Source: Pseudomonas koreensis (GTDB lineage: Bacteria > Pseudomonadota > Gammaproteobacteria > Pseudomonadales > Pseudomonadaceae). Taken from it: 64,000 nucleotides of DNA. Shown piece by piece: positions 59,561-64,000 of this stretch. The notes below the pieces were generated by a model, which was given only the letters and a program-made list of their open reading frames with translations, searched no databases and was not told the DNA's origin. Location of the stretch: positions 1 to 64,000 of the forward strand of contig NZ_JAOEJU010000014.1 in the NCBI RefSeq assembly GCF_025447595.1. The letters run 5' to 3'. Within the stretch, counting starts at the first letter, position 1. Each line of letters opens with the position of its first letter. A program made the position numbers and the translations under genes.

Positions 59561-60430
59561 ATGGACCGCGTGCGAAATTTACTGGAACAGATCCAGAGTC
59601 GCCTTGAAGAGCTGAACAAGGCCGAACGCAAAGTCGCCGAAGTGATCCTGCTCAACCCACAGCAGGCCACCCGCTTCAGCATCGCCGCCCTCGCCCAGGC
59701 GGCGTCGGTCAGTGAACCGACGGTCAACCGTTTCTGCCGTTCGTTCGGCGTCAGCGGCTACCCCGAACTCAAGCTGCAACTGGCCCAGAGCCTGGCCAGC
59801 GGTGCGGCGTATGTCAGCCGCGCAGTAGAAGCCGACGACAATCCCGAGGCTTACACGCAGAAGATTTTCGGCAGTGCGATCGCGTCGCTGGACAGCGCTT
59901 GCCAGGCGCTGGACCCGAACCTGATCAGCCGCGCCGTCGACCTGTTGATCCAGGCCCGGCAGATCCACTTCTTCGGCCTCGGGGCTTCGGCTCCGGTGGC
60001 GCTGGATGCGCAGCACAAGTTCTTCCGCTTCAACCTGGCGGTCACTGCCCATGCCGATGTGCTGATGCAACGGATGATTGCTTCGGTGGCGCACACCGGC
60101 GAGCTGTTCGTGATCATTTCCTACACCGGCCGCACCCGCGAACTGGTGGAAGTGGCGCGCATCGCCCGGGAGAACGGCGCTTCGGTACTCGGCCTGACAG
60201 CAGAGAATTCGCCGCTGGCCAAGGCCAGTACGCTGAGCCTGAACATTCCACTGCCGGAAGACACCGACATCTACATGCCGATGACCTCGCGGATCATTCA
60301 GTTGACCGTGCTGGATGTGCTGGCGACCGGCATGACCTTGCGTCGTGGAGTCGATTTCCAGCCGCATCTGCGCAAGATCAAAGAGAGTTTGAATGCGAGC
60401 CGGTATCCGGTGGGTGACGAGTTCAATTGA
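59561..60430 (+). CDS. hexR: HexR, MurR/RpiR-family repressor of glucose metabolism
   Basis: A 289-residue regulator. The N-terminal helix-turn-helix domain occupies 1-77 ([37 protein letters not shown]) and the SIS sugar-phosphate domain about 125-265 ([40 protein letters not shown]). HexR represses zwf, pgl, eda and related genes until KDPG binds the SIS domain. ATG 59561 is used; a GTG at 59543 would add six residues, but GGAA is close to the ATG. Divergent from zwf. Confidence 0.96.
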   Translation: MDRVRNLLEQIQSRLEELNKAERKVAEVILLNPQQATRFSIAALAQAASVSEPTVNRFCRSFGVSGYPELKLQLAQSLASGAAYVSRAVEADDNPEAYTQKIFGSAIASLDSACQALDPNLISRAVDLLIQARQIHFFGLGASAPVALDAQHKFFRFNLAVTAHADVLMQRMIASVAHTGELFVIISYTGRTRELVEVARIARENGASVLGLTAENSPLAKASTLSLNIPLPEDTDIYMPMTSRIIQLTVLDVLATGMTLRRGVDFQPHLRKIKESLNASRYPVGDEFN

Positions 60431-60461
60431 TCCTGAATCCCGGCTGACTGATCCACCCTCT

Positions 60462-60524
60462 TCGCGAGCAGGCTCGCTCCCACATTTGGAATGTATTTCC
60501 CTGTGGGAGCGAGCCTGCTCGCGA
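60462..60524. repeat. REP pair (GAGCCTGC type)
   Basis: Inverted REP elements at 60462-60484 and 60501-60524, spacer 16 bp, between the convergent hexR and mutarotase genes. Confidence 0.92.
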
Positions 60525-60549
60525 TGGGGCCGCAAGCTTCATCAAAGAT

Positions 60550-61404
60550 CTAAGCGCCAGCCCATGCCTGCAAACTCAAATGCGCCTTCTCCCCCGGCGC
60601 CAGATGCAGACTGTCGGTCCCGCCCGCCGCCGCTTCGACACAGACAAATTCCGAGATCTCATCCCAAGTCACGCCCAGCAACGGCCGCGCCCCCGGGTGC
60701 CACACCACGGTGTCCGCACTGTCACCGGTATCGATGCACAACTCGCGCTGCCAGGCGTGATCCTTGAGCTGCAATTCACCGTCGTGCTGGAACACTCGCT
60801 GACAGCCACCATCAACCCGCAACTCGCCTTCCTGCTGGCAAACCTCACGGTTCAACTGGTCGTAACCCTGCGCCCCTTCGAGCCCAGACAGCGCTATCTC
60901 ACTCACATCACCAATACGCCAGTAAGCGTGCAAAGCCTGGCTCAACTGACACGGCATGTCGTCCTGATGCTCGGTGCTCAGGCGCAATTCCATGCGTTCG
61001 CCCAGGTGCGCGTGCAGGTCCACCTGCCAGTCGCACAACTGCAATTGCCAATGCAGGCGCACGCCGTCATCGCCGGTGCTGCTGTCGAGCAGTTTCCAGT
61101 CCAGCAGTCGCGCCCAGCCATGGGACGGCCACGCGTTTTCGCTCGGGTGGCGGCCATACCACGGCCAGCACACCGGCACGCCGCCGCGAATCGCGCCGAC
61201 ATGCGGCCACTTCGCCGCGCACCACAACCACGGTTTTTGCCCGCGTGGCTGAAAGTGCAGCAACTGCGCACCCTGACGACTGAACACCGCCTGACACAGC
61301 GGATGATCGATCACCAGCACATCGCGCATCTGATAGCGCTCCCAGGCGAACACCGGTCGTTCGCGCAGGGATTTGAAGAAGCGTTGCAGCGGATGCTCAT
61401 GCAT
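60550..61404 (-). CDS. D-hexose-6-phosphate mutarotase (YeaD-like)
   Basis: A 284-residue aldose-1-epimerase-superfamily protein (LLHFQPRGQKPWLWCAAKWP, RGGVPVCWPWYGRHPSE, LSQALHAYWRIGDVSEIALS, WDEISEFVCVEAAA) with the catalytic His in LHAYWRIG and Glu in FVCVEAA. It interconverts alpha and beta glucose-6-phosphate, favouring flux into Zwf. Located between the hexR and oprB genes, as in other Pseudomonas. ATG 61404 is taken; a TTG at 61425 would add seven residues. Confidence 0.92.
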   Translation of the reverse strand: MHEHPLQRFFKSLRERPVFAWERYQMRDVLVIDHPLCQAVFSRQGAQLLHFQPRGQKPWLWCAAKWPHVGAIRGGVPVCWPWYGRHPSENAWPSHGWARLLDWKLLDSSTGDDGVRLHWQLQLCDWQVDLHAHLGERMELRLSTEHQDDMPCQLSQALHAYWRIGDVSEIALSGLEGAQGYDQLNREVCQQEGELRVDGGCQRVFQHDGELQLKDHAWQRELCIDTGDSADTVVWHPGARPLLGVTWDEISEFVCVEAAAGGTDSLHLAPGEKAHLSLQAWAGA

Positions 61405-61452
61405 GGGCCACGGTTCCAGAATCAACTTTCATGGGCTGCGACACCCCTTTCC

Positions 61453-61482
61453 AAAAAAAAGCGGACAGCCTGGGCTGTCCGC
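61453..61482 (-). terminator. Rho-independent terminator of oprB
   Basis: On the minus strand GCGGACAGCC (61482-61473) and GGCTGTCCGC (61470-61461) form a 10-bp stem, followed by eight T. Located 38 bp after the oprB stop. Confidence 0.94.
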
Positions 61483-61520
61483 AAATATGCGCACATAGAG
61501 AGGAGCTTATCGCAGACGCG

Positions 61521-62867
61521 TCAGAACGTAGACTGAATTTTCAGGCCAGCGACCAAAGCGTTATCCACTTCATCCACACCGCCCGGATGAGTGATGTATT
61601 GCAGGTTCGGGCGCACGGTCAGCCAGTTGGTCACGTGGAAGCCGTAGTTGATCTCGTAGTTGTATTCGGTTTCACGAATCGGCGAGAACACCGGATTGTC
61701 GTAGTCCGAAACACCGTTGGAGACGTTGAGCAGTTCGGCGTTTTTCTTCACGTCATTGTTGACGTGAATGCGTGCAGCACCGATACCGAAGTCATCCTTC
61801 GGACGTGCATCGAACAGACCTTTGTACACAAACATCACGGACTGGTAGTTGTCGATGAAGTTAGTGTCCTTGTCGTGGAACGTGGCGTTGGCAGCGATGC
61901 TCAGACCACGGCTCTTGTCACCGTTGTGGCTGGTGAGCTGTTGCTGTGCAACGAACCAGTAACCGTGCTTGCTGCTGTGGGTACGGTAGGCATCACCGGT
62001 GGTTGCCGCATCGAAACCGTTGACGTCTTCGCGAACGTCGTCGGCATCGGCCGTGCTCTTGTAGTAACCGACACGATATTCGCCCGGCAGGCTGTTCGGG
62101 TTAGGCGACCAGACCAGTTCCACTGGCAATACGGTGCCTTTGGTGCCGCTGCCGCTCAGCTTGAAGCCGTTGCCGTGTTCCAGTTGCGACGGGTTCTGGT
62201 TGTACGCACCGATCTGCGCATACAGCTCGTCGTTGATGTTGTATTTGACGCGAATGGCCGCCTGGCTGACCGGCCAGTTGTACCAGATGTTGGTTGCCCA
62301 GTTACCCACTTGCGAACCGCAGAACGCCAGGTTCTGGAACTCGCACGGGAAGGTGTTGAAGTCTTCGCCTTCACCGAAGTAACCGGCCTTGACGTCGAGT
62401 TTGTTGTCGAAGAACTGGTGTTTGATCCACAACTGGGTCAGACGCACCATGTGACCACGACCGTAGACTTCCTGCGAGGAGCTCAGAGTGCCGGCACGCG
62501 GATCGCCAACGCGGTCGTTGGAAATGTTTTCGCCATTACGGTTGGTCAGCTGGATCTTGGCCTGGGTGTTGTCCCAGCCCCACAGCTTTTGCAGGTCCAG
62601 CGCTACGCCCAGACCGAACTGGTCGGAGTAACGCGCCGTCTTGTCGTCGTTGAAACCGCCGTGAAGGTTGCCGCCCACCTCACCGACGTAGTCCATCTTG
62701 ATGTCGATACCCTGCTCGATCAGCTTGGTACGTTCACCACCCCAGTCCCCGGTCATCCACTCCGAATCGGAGCTGAACGCGTCAGCTGCGTGGACGCTAC
62801 CGGCCAGCATCATTGCCGCAACCGCTGACAACTGGCCGATTCGCTGAGCGTTGTTGTTCTTCTTCAT
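61521..62867 (-). CDS. oprB: Carbohydrate-selective porin OprB
   Basis: A 448-residue outer-membrane porin: signal peptide MKKNNNAQRIGQLSAVAAMM through LAGSVHA, followed by the typical WMTGDWGGERTKLIEQGIDI, a 16-strand barrel with alternating aromatic residues, and a terminal Phe (VAGLKIQSTF), the outer-membrane assembly signal. OprB lets glucose and other sugars diffuse through the outer membrane and is induced by glucose. It lies immediately downstream of the glucose ABC transporter ATPase gene (132-bp gap) and is read in the same direction. Confidence 0.95.
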   Translation of the reverse strand: MKKNNNAQRIGQLSAVAAMMLAGSVHAADAFSSDSEWMTGDWGGERTKLIEQGIDIKMDYVGEVGGNLHGGFNDDKTARYSDQFGLGVALDLQKLWGWDNTQAKIQLTNRNGENISNDRVGDPRAGTLSSSQEVYGRGHMVRLTQLWIKHQFFDNKLDVKAGYFGEGEDFNTFPCEFQNLAFCGSQVGNWATNIWYNWPVSQAAIRVKYNINDELYAQIGAYNQNPSQLEHGNGFKLSGSGTKGTVLPVELVWSPNPNSLPGEYRVGYYKSTADADDVREDVNGFDAATTGDAYRTHSSKHGYWFVAQQQLTSHNGDKSRGLSIAANATFHDKDTNFIDNYQSVMFVYKGLFDARPKDDFGIGAARIHVNNDVKKNAELLNVSNGVSDYDNPVFSPIRETEYNYEINYGFHVTNWLTVRPNLQYITHPGGVDEVDNALVAGLKIQSTF

Positions 62868-62970
62868 CCCTACATCCTCGTTTTATTGTTATTAACTGTT
62901 CTTCTTATCTAACGCGGTTTACATCTGATGCGGCGCGCGACAGGCCACGCACCGCGTGCTCCCTGCGGAA

Positions 62971-62991
62971 ACGGGCGAGCCCGCTCCCGCA
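62971..62991. repeat. Degenerate REP remnant
   Basis: ACGGGCGAGCCCGCTCCCGC resembles the right half of a GGGC-type REP but with TTGC replaced by a direct GAGCCC join and CCCGCA instead of CCCACA. It lies just after the ABC ATPase gene, 9 bp from its stop. Confidence 0.6.
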
Positions 62992-62999
62992 TTTGTTGA

Positions 63000-64000
<1,001 letters not shown>

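Noticed and set aside
57592-59607. 671-codon plus-strand frame antisense to pgl and zwf
   Set aside because: Shadow of two well-identified genes; no ribosome binding site or domain.
61431-62828. 465-codon plus-strand frame antisense to oprB
   Set aside because: OprB signal peptide, barrel and terminal Phe are clear on the other strand; the antisense product has no family features.

Overview
The window is a high-GC Pseudomonas chromosome segment, most likely from the P. fluorescens species complex. The evidence is gene order and repeats. The order hexR / zwf-pgl-eda / mutarotase / oprB / glucose-ABC ATPase, and fadD1-fadD2 divergent from a hydrolase and a MaoC protein, are Pseudomonas arrangements. 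About a dozen inverted pairs of short REP elements (core GAGCTTGCTCGCGA and two variants) lie at gene 3' ends. I see no rRNA, tRNA, insertion sequence, prophage or CRISPR array. It reads as core and near-core chromosome with a few accessory patches. Species assignment is inference.

Layout. 0-5.2 kb: partial hypothetical, TauE/SafE exporter, AraC and small HTH regulators, secreted amidase, metallo-beta-lactamase-fold hydrolase. 5.4-8.7 kb: TetR regulator, MASE2-GGDEF diguanylate cyclase, and a soluble PAS-PAS chemoreceptor resembling BdlA, plausibly a c-di-GMP/dispersal cluster. 8.7-14.4 kb: a short LysR, a glutamine-amidotransferase-like protein, GlpQ, AraC, sterol-desaturase-type protein, PepSY protein. 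14.5-19.8 kb: coiled-coil protein, transmembrane chemoreceptor, ZntB, Pit phosphate transporter. 19.9-25 kb: three LysR regulators, two SDRs and a PACE efflux pump. 25-31.9 kb: ECF42-type sigma factor with its YCII/DGPF protein, NTF2-like protein, two GNATs, PPOX protein, a 35-residue membrane protein, LysE exporter, AlaC. 32-35.3 kb: the gluconate locus gntP-gntK/gntR with three matching operator-like sites.

35.4-41 kb: a second LysR/PACE pair, MFS transporter, coiled-coil protein and a second BdlA-like receptor. 41.1-45.3 kb: a FecI-like sigma factor overlapping an orphan betaine-type binding protein, and a fatty-acid desaturase followed by a PhnD-like protein with no signal peptide; this is the least ordinary part of the window. 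45.4-47.9 kb: peptide deformylase, YihY, CsbD, unknown protein. 48-53.4 kb: fatty-acid activation (fadD1, fadD2, hydrolase, MaoC). 53.5-56.3 kb: PA2169-family protein, DUF3820, class V aminotransferase, intradiol-dioxygenase-like protein. 56.5-64 kb: the Entner-Doudoroff block (eda, pgl, zwf, hexR), mutarotase, OprB and the end of the glucose ABC transporter.

The gluconate locus and the Entner-Doudoroff block together cover glucose and gluconate uptake and conversion to pyruvate plus glyceraldehyde-3-phosphate. OprB and the ABC transporter import glucose, Zwf-Pgl-Eda process it, and GntP-GntK feed in gluconate. GntR and HexR are the local repressors, each with visible candidate operators.
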